Of a stretch of 64,000 nucleotides of DNA, positions 23,000-35,706 are shown in pieces (within the stretch, counting starts at the first letter, position 1; each line of letters opens with the position of its first letter). Made by a program: the position numbers and the translations under genes. A model generated the notes under the pieces. It was not told where the DNA came from, did not search any database, and saw only the letters and a list, made by a program, of their open reading frames with translations. Origin of the DNA: Tetrastigma voinierianum (lineage: Eukaryota; Streptophyta; Magnoliopsida; Vitales; Vitaceae); assembly GCA_016808115.1 (NCBI GenBank), contig JAEQBH010007399.1, forward strand, positions 1-64,000, in the 5' to 3' direction.

Positions 23000-23581
23000 A
23001 TTTTCTCATGGATGATCTTCAGCTCCACTCCATAAGAGGTAATGCCAATATATTCTTTATTTTGCCTGTTAAATAGTCTCAACATGGTACCCATTACTAC
23101 AGAGCATCTTTGAAGCTAAGCAGATTCCTTTTCGATCTACCGCTTAGAAATGCATTCTCAATATGTGATGGTACCTTTGGCAAAACACCGTGGCATTCTT
23201 GAAACCCACGAATAATCTGGAGACTGAGATATTGTATGGACATGTGTCTTACGAATGTCATACTGAAAAAGTGTCTACTACGAAATATGGGTACAAGATG
23301 CAATTTAATACAAAACAAATCTTCCTTTTCTGTTTTCCATTTTCATTTATGTCACAACTTCAGTGTCAAGTATCATAAAATTCTCATATTAGTTATAGCG
23401 GTCAAATAAAATTTCAAAATAATAAATATTATGATCAAGTTCATAAGCATTTATCAGATAACCATATTAAAGAACAATAAAAAGTGTAATGCATTTAAAG
23501 AAAAACAATTGAAAAGAAATTATTAGAATCATAAAATTCAAATCTAAGATGTCATCCACTACCGATGCTTCATCAAAGTAA

Positions 23582-23960
23582 TCAAAGGTCCTCAAAGAAA
23601 TCAGAGACATCCAGGGATGCATTTGCTACTTTAGGAGCAAGAGGAGTCCCACCAACAGAGATATTGTTGGCTTCAAAGGTTGGTGGCAAAGAAAGATTTA
23701 ATTTCAATGGCAATGTAGATTCACCAACGCTGCTCCGTATTTTTAAAGATGCCTGGTATAGATCAACAAAGTGCTTTGGCATACTACAAGTACGTGACTA
23801 GTGTTACCATGCCACAACGATGGCAAATACTTCTTTATTAGTCACTTCTTTGGCTTCTTTTTGTCATGAGCTCCGCCAAAGTAAGATTTCCAGTGGTGGC
23901 AATCTACCACTCTCTGGGATTATATTCTTGCTCGCTTATAGCCTTTAAATGGCCAATAAT
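23582..23960 (-). pseudogene. Copia element 1 gag C terminus with zinc knuckle
   Basis: On the minus strand CHRCGM (about 23805-23825) is followed after a shift by RTCSMPKHFVDLYQASLK, then a Ser/Leu-rich stretch ending SLDVSDFFEDL. The first part is the CCHC zinc knuckle of gag. Upstream, WPFKGYKR-type basic sequence precedes it. The hAT insertion begins just beyond, near 23975. Confidence 0.75.
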
Positions 23961-23974
23961 TTTCTCTGAGTTTG

Positions 23975-26900
23975 CATTAAACAGACGTGGATCGTGACCC
24001 AAATATCCGCATCCGCTCCAAATGTTCGGATTTTAAAATTCAAGATCCATCCTGCATCCACGTAGCCTGCTCCGCTGTCCCAATATTTCGACAAACGGTC
24101 GGTTTCTGCTCTAGTGGAAATTTCAAATTGGACAAGACGGAACGGATATTCGGATAAAATGACAAACTTTAAAGAAAAATATCATAGTGTTAGCCACGAT
24201 CAAGAGATAACCATCGGGGTACGATAGCGCTTTTCACCATTATATCAAAAGAAAAAGTGGCCTTTGGTATGAAATTACAAAACAATAGTAATCAAGATAA
24301 TTTTAAGAAAAGAACACTACTCTTTATTGATAGACTAGCAGATCACTAAATTTAATCAAAGAAAATAGAAAGGCATCCAAAAGTGAAATAGCCAACACAA
24401 GAGACTTAAGTTCTCACCGAGACAAGCTAAAAGTCCGATGGATCATAAAAACGTAAGGGATCAATTAAATGATGCGTACTCAATTATACCATATGGTAAT
24501 AGGAAAAGAAAAAAGCATGCACTATAGATATGCTATTACTAAATCGAAAAATAGAAACAAAGGTAAACAAAATCCATCAATTTTAATTTTCTAGTGATCA
24601 GACAAAGACCATGTCAGCAACCTATCCACCAGAGGGAATTCTTACTATGCAAGTCGGCGGAGGATGCCAAATTGTGACGGCCATTTGGTTACGATTCTTC
24701 CATTACAAAGCAGATGGCCATTTGCTAGGGTATTCTTTCCATTACAAAGTAAGTTGAGAACCTATACGTTGGAGTGCAAATTGTCCTTCAGTATTAAAAA
24801 TTCACAAACAAAATACAAAAAACTCAAGTCATTCCAAGAGCATCAATACAAATTACAAAACAAAATATATATATAAAAAAACAATTCTTCAAAATATCAA
24901 CAAGAAAATTTAACGCCTCATATGAACATCTTGATTCTCCAACCCCTTCGCTCCTAGCAAACAGAAACAGATCTAACTAACCAATAAACAAAAATAATTT
25001 AAAAGTCTAACTTAATTTTCTTTAATAAAAAAATGTAACCAAAATAATTCTAATATATTTTACATTTCTTTAAAAGGAAGTTCAATAATCAACACGCCGT
25101 TTGGTATAACACTCTCAAGCAATTTCTGATCTTGAGTGATTTCTACAATCAAAAATTACGTAAAATATATTTCAAAATCCTAATATATTCCATAAGAAAA
25201 TCAATCAAATTTATAAAGAATCATAATTCGACCTAAACTTTCCAAGTCTTCAATGGTTTCTTCAAGTTGGATAGGTTTACTTGACGATCTCAACCAATCT
25301 TGGATAAAGAAATTAGTACTCTCAAATGTAGTAGGAGTCAAAAGATAGAACTCCTAAATCTGTCTAAAGTTCTACCTCCTGTGTAAGCAAAGGCGGACTG
25401 GCTAATAAAGAGAAGTTACTGAATTTGCCAAACATCTTTGGCAACTTGCACAATATTGGGTATCTAACAAAGATTGACTTTCCACTACCTTAAGATCAAA
25501 GTCATGGGTATACTTTTCCCGGTTCACTCAAAACATTCCATCCAACTCCCTTGAAAGTCTCGATTTGCTCTTCTCCTTTCTATAAAATACCATTCACCTC
25601 TTCATCCTCCACCATATCTTCTACATCACTGAAGGGCTGTTAATGACTCCACCCATCCCCACTTGCCTACTTCCCTTTGCACTCATCCATTAATGCTCTC
25701 AAAGAATTAGTTACTCTAGTCACCAAATCATTTGCATCATTTCCTTGTATCAAAAGCTTTTATATTTTGCTGCCAAATAGTCCATTTTATATCTAGGATC
25801 AAGCACAACAAAGAATAAAAAGCATAACATCTATCTTTGATGGAGCCCCAATACTTGCTCCAAATTTTTCCTCATCATTCTACCCATTTCAAATTAAGTT
25901 CAAGTCATTGCTACTTTGAGTGTTTAAATCTTTCAAAACAAGCATAATTTCGTGAAAATACGTATTTGAAGTAGAGTACAAAGAACCAAATCTACATAAG
26001 TAACATCATAAAACCTTTTTCAAAATCTAGTAAGATTTCTAGCTTTTGTCCAATCAACTACTAGCATATCATTCTCAAATTCACTTAAAATTTAATATCA
26101 ACATCTTCTAACTTATCAAAGGTTTTTGATAAACCACAGCTGATTCTAACATCAACAAGTTGAATTCCATCTAGTAGGACAAATTAATTCAAAGATGTTT
26201 AGACTCTAATGATTTGTCATTCACAACACTTTTTAAACATTTCTAGCCTCCGTGATCTCCTCACATACTTAACAACATCTCACCCTCCACAGAGTATTGA
26301 GCACTTCAAGGCCATCCTTGACTACTAATTGAGAATATGAGCAAAACACCTCATATGAAAAGCTTCCAAAACAAGCATTCTTTTGTCACTTTTCTTTTAA
26401 TCAAGGAATGAAGAAGGTCATTAGAACTTTGCATTATCAACAGTGATACACATAACTTTGTTCAAACCCCATTCATCCATACAAAAATCTATAGCATTCC
26501 CAATGTTAATTCCTTTATGACTCTTAACTACACAAAAATTCAGAATTCTTTTATGCAAATTCCATCCCGAATCAATAAAATGAGCAGTCAAGCATAAATA
26601 AGAAACATTTTGGATACTTGTCCAAGTATCCGTAGTCAATGAAACCCTCTGACATTGAGACGTAAGCAATGCATGCAATTTCTTCTTTTCTTGAACAAAC
26701 AAATAGTAACAATCTCTAGCAATAGTATACCTAGATGGAATTTGAAACATGGGAAGACTAACTTGTATAAATTTCCTAAACCCTTCCCCTTCAACAAACC
26801 AAAAGGTAATTCATCTTTATAATCATTTTAACTAAAGATCCTCAAGTGCTTGTTGATCAAACGCCAAAGAAGATAATTTACTTTTTCGTATTCACTTGCT

Positions 26901-28560
26901 TTCCTCGGTGTGTTTAATATCTTTGCATTTTATCCTCGACTTCGTATGCCTCAACAAATTCCTTTTTATTTGAAACTTTTTGCAAGTATCCTCAAATGTT
27001 TCCATAACCCCCGAGGTCCCCGCTCACTCATTAGCGAAGATAATCCTTACTACAATACACACATTTAGCCCCTCCCTCGCTCCATTGCCTCGGCCATCCC
27101 TTTAGTTTGACAAAATGTACCCAAACCTTAGATCTAACTTTTGCTAGCACAAGCAAGTAGCGAGGCGGCGTGAGTACCTTCATTCGAGTACCTTCATTTG
27201 AAACAAAATTAGAAGCAACGGCTTGTGTACAAGGTAACTGGGTCGCTGAATTAAATTTTCAAGGTGGTGGTGGCATTTGATCTCTTCCATCACCGAAATT
27301 GCTTTTCTCATCGTTGAGATCGCTTACCAATTTCTTACTCGAGACTGTAAATAAGCAATACAAAGAAAGATATGTAAAAATTATAAATATTTATTTAAAA
27401 CATATATAAATATATAATATGTTTTTTTCATAAAATGCAAATAAAAACTCACCCGTAATTAGAAGAAAATTTGGAATTCAGGCCATGAAACACTATAGCA
27501 ATTTCTACTAAAGGAAAAAATAAAAATAATTAGATGAATGATAAAAGCAGAACAAAATCAAAGTGAAAAGAAAATCCACACTCATAAGTCCATCCAACCA
27601 TTCTCACAATATAAAATGAAATTTATTTTTAATTTTAAAAATTGAGAACAAGCTTTTATTTAATTCTAATTTTTATTCAAAGATCCTAACTTTTTCTTAA
27701 AAAAAAAAAAAAACTCAATGGTATACAACACTACTGTCATTCAAATTTTATAATTTTTCATGAACATTCAAAAGATCCTTAATTTTTTCTTTAAAAAAAA
27801 AAATCTACTCATAATATAATCAATCCACCAAATATTAATAATTAGTTCATATGCACAACAACGAAAATAAATAAATAATAATATTGAAGGAAATTACCTC
27901 AATGTGTGTATATGGGTTTCGACTAAAGCAATCGTGAACCTTCTCGCGAAAAATATCCTTAATCGAGCATGTGAAGTAGTCAAATGTCAAATCTTGAGGG
28001 AGTAATTTCGCTTCTTCCAAATCAATCTAGTGCTAGTAAAGGGAAAGAAAGCCAGAAGAAAAGTGGAGAAAATGAATGGCCAACAGAGGAGCTCCTCCCG
28101 ATGAGAGCGACTACTACAAACTCATAAAGCTTAAATAAAACGTACGGCCAACGTATATAAACAGAAAGTAGTTTCATTGTTCATACTCAAAACTACACTG
28201 CTTTGGGCCTAAACTACGTAGTTTTGACTAAGCTTAAAATATTATTTTAATTGTATATTATATTATTTTAATTTTTTGTAATTCAATTCATCGAAATTCA
28301 ATTTAAATATTACAAAATTTTAACTATTATAAAATAATTATTACATTATAATTATTTAATATTATAAATTATAAATTATAAATACAATTATAAACATAAC
28401 AATATAAATATCAACTATTAATTAAAAAAGATAAATACTATAAACTAATATATATATATATATATATAAAATTATTTCGCTCTAATTTCTTGCCTTTCGC
28501 TTCCAGACACAGATACTGTACGGCTTTTGTATGGATAATATTGAAGATCCAAAACTATAC
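23975..28560 (-). mobile_element. hAT transposon inserted in copia element 1 gag (boundaries approximate)
   Basis: Copia gag stops near 23970 and resumes near 28600. Between them lies a degenerate hAT transposase plus noncoding flanks. The left subterminal part has repeated ATCCGCATCCG and GTTCGGATTTT words, as is common in plant hAT ends. Candidate ends are CAGACGTGG (about 23974) and its near-complement GACGTGTCTG (about 28590), but no matching 8-bp target duplication was found, so the ends are not settled. 24190-25000 and 27450-28500 are AT-rich with nothing further recognised. Confidence 0.65.
25180..27135 (-). pseudogene. hAT transposase (RICESLEEPER/DAYSLEEPER-like), degenerate
   Basis: Read right to left on the minus strand. 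A BED-type zinc finger near 27030-27130 (VWVHFVKLKGW..., CVYCSKDYLR) comes first. Next is an open 109-codon piece at 26750-26421 with VSLTTDTWTSIQNVSYLCLT, AHFIDSGWNLHKRILNF and VMCITVDNA, the start of the catalytic region. Then come HMRCFAHILN and VVKDGLEVLNTLW near 26330, FENDMLVVDWTKARNLTRF near 26050 and VLDPRYKMDYL near 25790. An hATC-type dimerisation region with GGRTLDRFRSSI lies near 25350. The gene has many stops and shifts, so it is inactive. Confidence 0.85.
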
Positions 28561-28599
28561 CAAAATTTTTCCAAGACGTGTCTGTCTTGATAAAGTCAA

Positions 28600-29450
28600 A
28601 GTCAACTGGGATTTTCGGGGCCTCGGATAATTTTTGCCTCTAAGCTTGATCGGGCCAGATTCCTGTCCCATGCACAAATTTAGTTTGCATGTGTAACTCT
28701 AGTTCAGATGTGTCGTGCAATGCTTTGGAGCCAAAGAGGTTCAAGATCATGATTTTTGAGCAAAGAATTCATTAGTTTGGCTTCACAGTTGAGGGAGCAC
28801 GTAAATTAAATCAGGTATGTGGTAAATCGGGACGTTGTCTGTGATACATTGCAATATAATATTCAAGCATGGAAGGTAGAGAAAGTTTTCATCGCCTCCG
28901 CATCGCGAGCTTGATAACGCATAACTCAAGCCGAGAAACAATATCAAATAAAGCTGAAAGAGAAGTCAAACACTCGATTTAAAATCTCAGGAGTCTCGAG
29001 ATTTTGCTACCATATCAGGCTCGAGAAGGATAATGTTTTAAGATGATCATATTTATCCTTCAACTCTTCCACAAGGTTTGAGGGTCTCTCGAATCTGATA
29101 AATATTGAGTCTGTAGTTCTCTCATGCAAAATGACGGCTTAATAAAAATCAAACAGATTTGCTTTTATCTTTGCATTTGAGATTCCGCTCTTCAGAATCA
29201 AGAAGATTCGCTCGAGGTGCATTTCCATGTCAAGGCACCATGATAGATAATTATTTCCACTCACTTCAAGGATGCGGAATTTGGGCTTTCAACATTTGCT
29301 ATAATTTTGCAAAACAAATGAATCCTTAAATTAATTAGAAGGATTTTCAAATATCCACGCTACTTCAGGAGCGTATGATACTTTTTTAGGGTTGAAATTT
29401 GGCTTCATGCCAAGAAAAGAGAAAAAAGAAGAATTGATAGAAGAATATGA
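28600..29450 (-). pseudogene. Copia element 1 gag N-terminal part (degenerate)
   Basis: Minus-strand pieces include ELKDKYDHLKT near 29050, FDIVSRLELC near 28950 and KTFSTFHA near 28880. These match the UBN2-type gag of this copia group, where a KxxYDHxKT motif and EKTFSTFHAS follow one another. Frames are broken throughout. It lies between the 5' LTR and the hAT insertion. Confidence 0.7.
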
Positions 29451-29529
29451 AGTATAAGTTGATTAATAAAAAATACCACCTTTGCACAAAATATTTACTC
29501 AAATTATAGATCTCATGCCGATAACGTAT

Positions 29530-29858
29530 TGTAAAATATTGCGCTGCAAAATATAATAATAGAGAGAATACAGAGAGAGATTAAGAAGAAAGTATTTAAG
29601 CACAAAAGATGGTAGAAAGTCGTAGGAGCAATTTTATTTTTCTACTTTCATTCTCTTATATACATTGAATAGGGAGATGGGCATTCACGTAAATGTAGGT
29701 TACGAATAAAAGCATAATAGGTACATTAAATATACATTGATGTATATAGGTTACGAATGTATAGGTTACGAATGTGTCATAATAGGTACATTGAATATAC
29801 ATTGATGTATATAAGTTACACTGAATATAATGAATATTCATTCATGTATTTCATAACA
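29530..29858 (-). repeat. 5' LTR of copia element 1 (329 bp)
   Basis: Ends TGTAAAATATTG and TTTCATAACA as in the left LTR. It is 58 bp longer because a block containing ATAGGTACATT(A/G)AATATACATTG occurs twice (about 29707-29815). Inside it, toward the element, the minus strand continues ATACGTTATCGGCATGAG, the primer-binding position, but the primer tRNA is not recognised. Confidence 0.9.
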
Positions 29859-30070
29859 CTTTTAACAAAATTGGTATTATAAATAAAACTACATTATGGA
29901 TTTATAAAAAAATAACTTTGAGATATCAATAGGGGCGTGCCTAAGTGACCCGCAATCCAAACCCCAAAAATGAAGCCCACTAAGCCAACCCTTATAATGT
30001 AGCCTGTGTTCTGATCAAGCCACCTTGGCATTTTTAAAACCCTACATCCAATAAAAGACAAAGAATAATA
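29859..30070. repeat. Repeat R, continuation after copia element 1
   Basis: Begins CTTTTAACAAAATTGG and continues AATAGGGGCGTGCCTAAGTG, AAGCCCACTAAGCC and ACATCCAATA, matching the R units at 15400-16030 and 18700-18960. Confidence 0.6.
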
Positions 30071-31576
30071 TTTTTGTGAAAATAGAAAGTTTATTTACTT
30101 TTATTTTTTGAAAAAATAACTAAAGTTTTATGGGAATATCTTTAATTATTTCAAATATTTATATATACAATTTAAAATAAAAGGTTATTTTTTATAAGAG
30201 AAAAAGTAAGAGTATTTTTAAAAAGAATGCGACTATCTCCGATATTGAATTTTCAAAAGACCATATTAGTTTGCTAACCCTATAATAAATGTAATAAACA
30301 AGCTTGAAAAAAAAGTACTAATGAGATTGATATTAAAAAAGATATATATATATACATATAATATACACAAAAATGAGTCAGCACGTCTCCCTGTTTAAAA
30401 AAGTAATCACAAGGACAAAAATGTATCATAGCTTTCACTATATAATATAGATATAAGTGCAGTCACATGAAATCAAAACACTTTCATAATTACAAAAGTG
30501 TTTTGTTCTAACTCATTATAAGTACAATTATTGAGGTCATTGTTGGTGGTTAAAAAATGTTTGATTTATGGACATGGCAACAATAAAGTTTTCGTGGAAT
30601 AAAGTGGAGTACATGGTCAATTAGACCAATATGGATTTAATTATAAGAACTATGTTTTAAGGATAATTAAGAATAATTGATGAAGTCAGAATGTGATTAT
30701 TAAGTCTTGCACCCAACCCATATAGACTTTTTTAAGTTTGCAAGCTGTAGTCTTTCTAAAATAGCTTCTCTTTTAAGTCGTTTTTTTAATTAAAATAATT
30801 GCATGAGGGGTTAAACTTAAACTTAAAAAATATGTGGATTTAATTAACTCCTAGTTGGTAAATGGTCATATCAAGTTGTCCATTATAAGAATAATAGTAA
30901 ATTGGTAGTGATGTGTTTTTCACATAATTACATCTCACCTACATGGTTCTATTCTATCAATAAATGAGATTAAGGAATAGTATAATAAAACCTTGCAGAT
31001 CCCATATTCATTTTTCCATCAATGACAAATGGATGCAGGACAAAAATAATAACTTGATATCGGATTAAAATTATGTTGTGATATTAAATTGACGTAGTTC
31101 GACTACGAAAAATAATAAAATTGAAAGAAAGTGAATAAAATAAGTATAACATTAAAGTTCTAAAAACCTTAACAGATAAATAATAAAAAGTAGGATTAAA
31201 TAAATAACTAATAAAAATCATAATTGAACTTGAGTTTCCTATCTTGTCTAGACCTAGATATGGAGATATTTCATTCCCATCACAAATATTTTATATAATC
31301 TAATATGCCATAAAAAAAACATATATCACCATGGACACGTAAACGAGAAGCACCACCAGTTATATTTAAAAATAAAGTAAAGAAAATAAAAACAAATCTT
31401 AAAAATTGAATAGAATTAAGGATAATTAACAATTACAATTACGAAAAAAAAGATGGATATAAACAAACAAACAAACAAACAAACCGTAAGACTCGTCATT
31501 TTGTACAAATAAACATATGGGAGGTCTAGGACCCAAAACTACAAACGGGTTATAGCTATTTGCATATATAATAATT
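30071..31576. other. AT-rich intergenic DNA, 3' side of the lipase gene
   Basis: No gene seen. Part of the 3' untranslated region of the lipase gene probably lies in 31200-31576. A (CAAA)n run is at about 31465-31485. Confidence 0.45.
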
Positions 31577-34500
31577 TTATTGAGGAGAAGGAGGAGAAGA
31601 AGAAGAAGAAGAAATCTGGGTGAGGTAGTGGTGCATATCTCCATGGTTATGGTCGTGAAGGTCGTGGTTGGGGCGCTCCGGCTGCACCCACCGGCCGTCG
31701 ATGCTTCTGACCATGCCTTTGTTCTCGTTCTGCCTCCAGTATGGAGGAACCAGGTAATGATCCTTCAAGAAATCAGATGCCTTGTTCACCAGCGCTGGGT
31801 CTCCTAATTTGCCAGCACACAAATCTTGCCTTCTCGTGGTATCTGCACAACCCACTCATTCAATTATTAACATAATCGTTACCTCGGTTTTTAGAGCATT
31901 CAAAGTTTAAAAAGACATAACATTCAAAGATAAGGCAAGACGATTTACTACACTACAATAAAATGTTTAGTTATAAAAAATAAAAATAAAACTATATTAG
32001 TTTCCTAACCCTTTAACAAGTTGTTCTAGAGACACATGGCTAGTTCAGATAATAGAGCATTTAAAGTTTAAAAATGCAATGTAAAAGAAAAGGGTTTTAA
32101 ATTCCAGTCATAATAAAGTATTTAATTATAAAAAAAAGTATTAATATAACAATGATCATATCCATAATGCCTAACTCAAGGGATAACACTTTTATTTATA
32201 AAATAGGTAAAAGGTATAGGAAGAGAGGTCCCATATCCCAAGTTTAACTCTCAATAAACATAATTTACTAGAAACTAATGTATTAAATAAAACATAATGA
32301 TGATCATACACGAATAAAAAGATTTATTTTAAGTAGAGGGGACCATAATGTTATTATTATTGTTATATTTTCTGTTGCTTGTAAGGTTATCTCACCTTGA
32401 AAGATAAATTATAAAAATGATAATGTGACCACCCATATGATAATCCTATCGTGTGACATGTAATGTTGGGCATTTGGTTGAAAATAAAAAAGGCTATGGT
32501 CTCATCTTTTGTCCCATCAAGTCCCTAGGCTTAGCATATTAACAAAAGGTTTTTTTTTTTTTTTTTACAATAAAAGTACTTTTCATTTGTTCATCGTACT
32601 TCTAGAAATCGCTGAAATCCAAATGAGTTTAATTAAGCTGTGGTTTGGTTGTTGTTTTTAAGAAAGGTTTTTGAAAGTTTTTAAAATAAATTTTATATTT
32701 AGTATTTTATTCTTATCTTAATCTAGACTGTGTACTTGTTTTTTAAAACGAGCCTAGAAAAGCACAGCTACAAAAAAATTTTTGTTTGAGTAAAATAAGT
32801 TTATTCGTTACTTAAAAAAGAATGAATACAGACAAGAGGATGAATAAACACAATTACAAAATTAGTGTTTGGATTGAGCAATATTTTGATAATGCATGCA
32901 ATGGTTTCATTGCATGTGATTGATGGAAACACTGGAGGTTATTTTGTATGATTTTAAAATTATTATAAAAAAAGTAGACGCCTTTTGAAGAATCATTTCC
33001 CCTCTGTTCGGAAGTCAATATATATATTAAGGAAAGAAAATTATGAATGGAAAAAAAATAAAATTTAGTGGAAAATAAAAAAAAAGTTTAAATATAATAA
33101 ATTAATTATATATATTATTAAAAAATAAGAAATATATAAAAAATTTTAAGAAATTTTGATTATATTTAAATTTTTTATATTTTTTATGACAATCAAATAT
33201 GAAAAAACTGGCTGTTTGAACTTAGAAAAAATATTTAAAAAAAAAGAAAAGAGTTTTAAAAAATGATTTTTTTCATATTTGCTTACACCATAAAAATTAA
33301 AAATATATATAATCAAAATTGTTTATAAATATTAAAATTTCTTAATCCTTGAATAAAACATATAAAATTAATTAATTTAATTTAAATTTATTTTATATTT
33401 TCCTCCAAAATAGTTTCCTCCCAATTTTCTCTGGTTACAAACGAGCCTTCATCTCCCTTCAACAAGATTTTTCAGTGTGATTTTAAAATTTTTGATTAAA
33501 CGTTTTATCTTTGGTAAGAGAAAACACTAACCCGTCGAGCAAATGCAGTTGAGCTTCCAAGTTATGGGCGGAAATGGGGTCGGCGTTCTGCTTCAAGAAG
33601 GGCGAGTTCTTGTGGTCCAGAGCTAGCTCCACCCCGACATGTGAGTAACTCCATGGCAAACCCTCCGCCATCTTCATCACCATCACTTGAACCAGCCTGT
33701 TGAAGAACAGCCCTGGCGACTTCGGCACGACGTCGTGAACGTTCACCACGCGCGCAGCACCTTCACCCCTAACCCTTCCAACCGCCCTGAACTGAACGTT
33801 CCCAACTCTCGCCCGCAGAACGACAGCACCGTCACCGCACTACCCGGCCGCCGTTCAGCACGTTCAGCCCTTTGGTTCCGCCGTGTCGCAGGCGCTAGGC
33901 ACCGATAACGCCGCGCCTAGGCTGTGGCCGGTAGCATGGCGCTCAGTTCTTCGTCGGAGCGTTTTCATCGCTTTACCTCTGTCAGAATCTGCTCTCGAGC
34001 TGAGAATTTGCAGAATCTGCAGGTCTCGTCCTTGTCGGTGTAAAGGTCGATGAATCCTGACTCGACCTTTACCGTCCGGTCAGGGCAGGGGATGTTCTCC
34101 GACGATACTGGCTTTAGAAAGTCCATCAGATCGGCGATCCATTCGAGTCTGGTCACCGTTCCGCGCCAGGCGATGGTTATGTCCCGGCGACCTAGGAGTC
34201 TCGATTTCTCGTCGTTCGACACCGCGACGTATCCGATCCAGTTGGCGTTCTTGCTCCAGACTTTAGGCCATCGCGATTTCTTGAAGAAATTGGGGAGATT
34301 GATGTTCGATGTGGCGTAGAGGTAACGCGAAACGTCGTAGCCATGGCCGGCCATTCCGAGATCGTCGAAGAACTTCCTGTGCGTGAATCTGCAGCTACCG
34401 CAGTACTTCGAGAAAGGATCGAAATCGAACGCGTCGTAGCAAGCTTGAGCCATTTCTCCGTACCGGATCAGCTCAGATCTCAACAGAGGATCCATCGGAT

Positions 34501-34822
34501 CTAGCATTCCCGCCCAATCATCCTCGCCATGGATTTCCCTCCACCGCTCCGATAATACCTTCTCCTGCTCTCTTTCAACCGCCTTTTCGTTCTCCAACTC
34601 ACTGATCATGGAAGACAACGATCCAATGCCGGTAGATGACGATCCATTACTGGTTTTCGACAACACTCTAGCAACGGTACTCGTTTTTCCGCTGATCTCC
34701 CCTGCATCTTGTCTCATAAACTGAAATTTCTGACAAGAAATTGACACAGGAAAATGATTCTCAGAGTTCCGCCCATGGCTCGGAAAGGGAAGAATCATGC
34801 AGGCGCTTGAGATGGCCGCCAT
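31577..34822 (-). CDS. Phospholipase A1-Igamma-like (DAD1-like lipase, plastid), two exons, frameshifted as read
   Basis: Class-3 lipase of the plant PLA1-I family, which removes sn-1 acyl chains from plastid glycerolipids. Exon 1 runs 34822-33532 and exon 2 runs 31842-31577. The donor GGG|GTTAGT and acceptor GTGCAG|ATACC give LDG-YHEK in frame. The start at 34822 (MAAISSACMILPFP) is preferred over the upstream Met at 34936 because it begins a Ser-rich transit-peptide-like stretch. Blocks in order: RWREIHGEDDWAGMLDPMDP, RSELIRYGEMAQACYDAFDF, ANWIGYVAVSNDE, ITIAWRGTVTRLEWIADL, the nucleophile elbow GHSLG (33929-33915), VHDVVPKSPG with the likely catalytic Asp, WSYSHVGVEL, SAHNLEAQLHLLDG with the likely His, and C-terminal NKASDFLKDHYLVPPYWRQN. 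Exon 1 loses frame at about 33955-33760, around the elbow, and exon 2 near 31810. All catalytic motifs survive, so errors in the sequence are likely; a young pseudogene is possible. The group could be Igamma1 or Igamma2. Confidence 0.88.
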
Positions 34823-34974
34823 CAAATCGAAACTGATTAACAAAAACAAAGATGTAGGGATGAAGTAGAGATTGAAGAATCGAAAGGTGGGAAAGCTGGT
34901 AGAATAGTGAATAAAATATCCTGAATAGGGTATCAAAATATCCTGAAGAGGGGGAGACTTGGAAGCTATGGTCA

Positions 34975-34984
34975 GTATATATAC
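34975..34984 (-). promoter_or_regulatory. TATA box of the lipase gene
   Basis: GTATATATAC lies about 150 bp upstream of the preferred ATG at 34822, a reasonable distance for a plant promoter with a short leader. No other site competes nearby. Confidence 0.5.
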
Positions 34985-34999
34985 AAAGAACTATTAAGT

Positions 35000-35662
35000 T
35001 AGCATTCCCTGTGGGTCACCTTCTGGATACGATCGAAGTCAGTATTCACGGTTTCAAATAGGGTCTTTCTTCTTCCTGGAAATTCTGAAATTCAATATGA
35101 TTTTCTCCACCATTTGTACACTAGAAGAATCTTCATCTTCATCTTCATCATCATCATCATCTACCCCCCAAGAAACATACGGTCAATGGCAGCCTTCTTC
35201 TTCCTCTCGTCTGACATCACCAACTTTTTGCTTCCCTTTTTTTGTATATATCTCTTCTAACATTTTATTCCAAAAATCAACATTTAAAAAAAAAAAAAAA
35301 AAACTCGCCAAATTATCTAAACCATCTCCTTCTTCGTCCAGTTATCTTCTAACCTATTTGCAAAGATATGATGCATCAATTTCTTTCATTTTCTTAATCA
35401 ATCAAATAATAATTACTTCTAACCCATTTGCATATGATACATTTATTTCTTACATTTTTTTATTCAATAAAATAATTATTATTTCAAATATTTAGGTGTT
35501 ACAGATAAACAATAAATCCGATAACAACATACAAGAAAAATAATTAAAACATCGAGATTTGTGTGGTCCGGCTAATGTAATATACATCCACGGATAAGGA
35601 GACTATTTTATTAATTACGGATTTTTAATACATAATACAAAACCCTAAACACTCATATGTAA

Positions 35663-35706
<44 letters not shown>

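Larger units (their letters stand above)
19521..29858 (-). mobile_element. Ty1/copia retrotransposon, 10.3 kb including a nested hAT
   Basis: Minus-strand element bounded by similar LTRs (19521-19791 and 29530-29858), with a polypurine tract at 19792-19800. Domains in sense order are gag (about 29450-28600), zinc knuckle, protease region, GAG-pre-integrase, integrase, RT with YVDD and RNase H. Integrase preceding RT is the copia order. It is inserted in repeat R; R continues after 29858 with TTTTAACAAAATTGG. CTTTT occurs at both flanks, but an exact 5-bp duplication is not clean. Every gene has stops or frameshifts. The hAT inserted in gag adds about 4.5 kb. Confidence 0.9.

Noticed and set aside
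31580..31807. Plus-strand Arg-rich frame
   Set aside because: Antisense of the poly-Ser tail and exon 2 of the lipase gene.
34050..34319. Plus-strand 89-codon frame
   Set aside because: Antisense shadow of lipase exon 1, which has clear family motifs on the minus strand.
35097..35495. Plus-strand Ser-rich 132-codon frame
   Set aside because: The Ser run is a (TCA/TCT)n microsatellite and the rest is AT-rich intergenic sequence.
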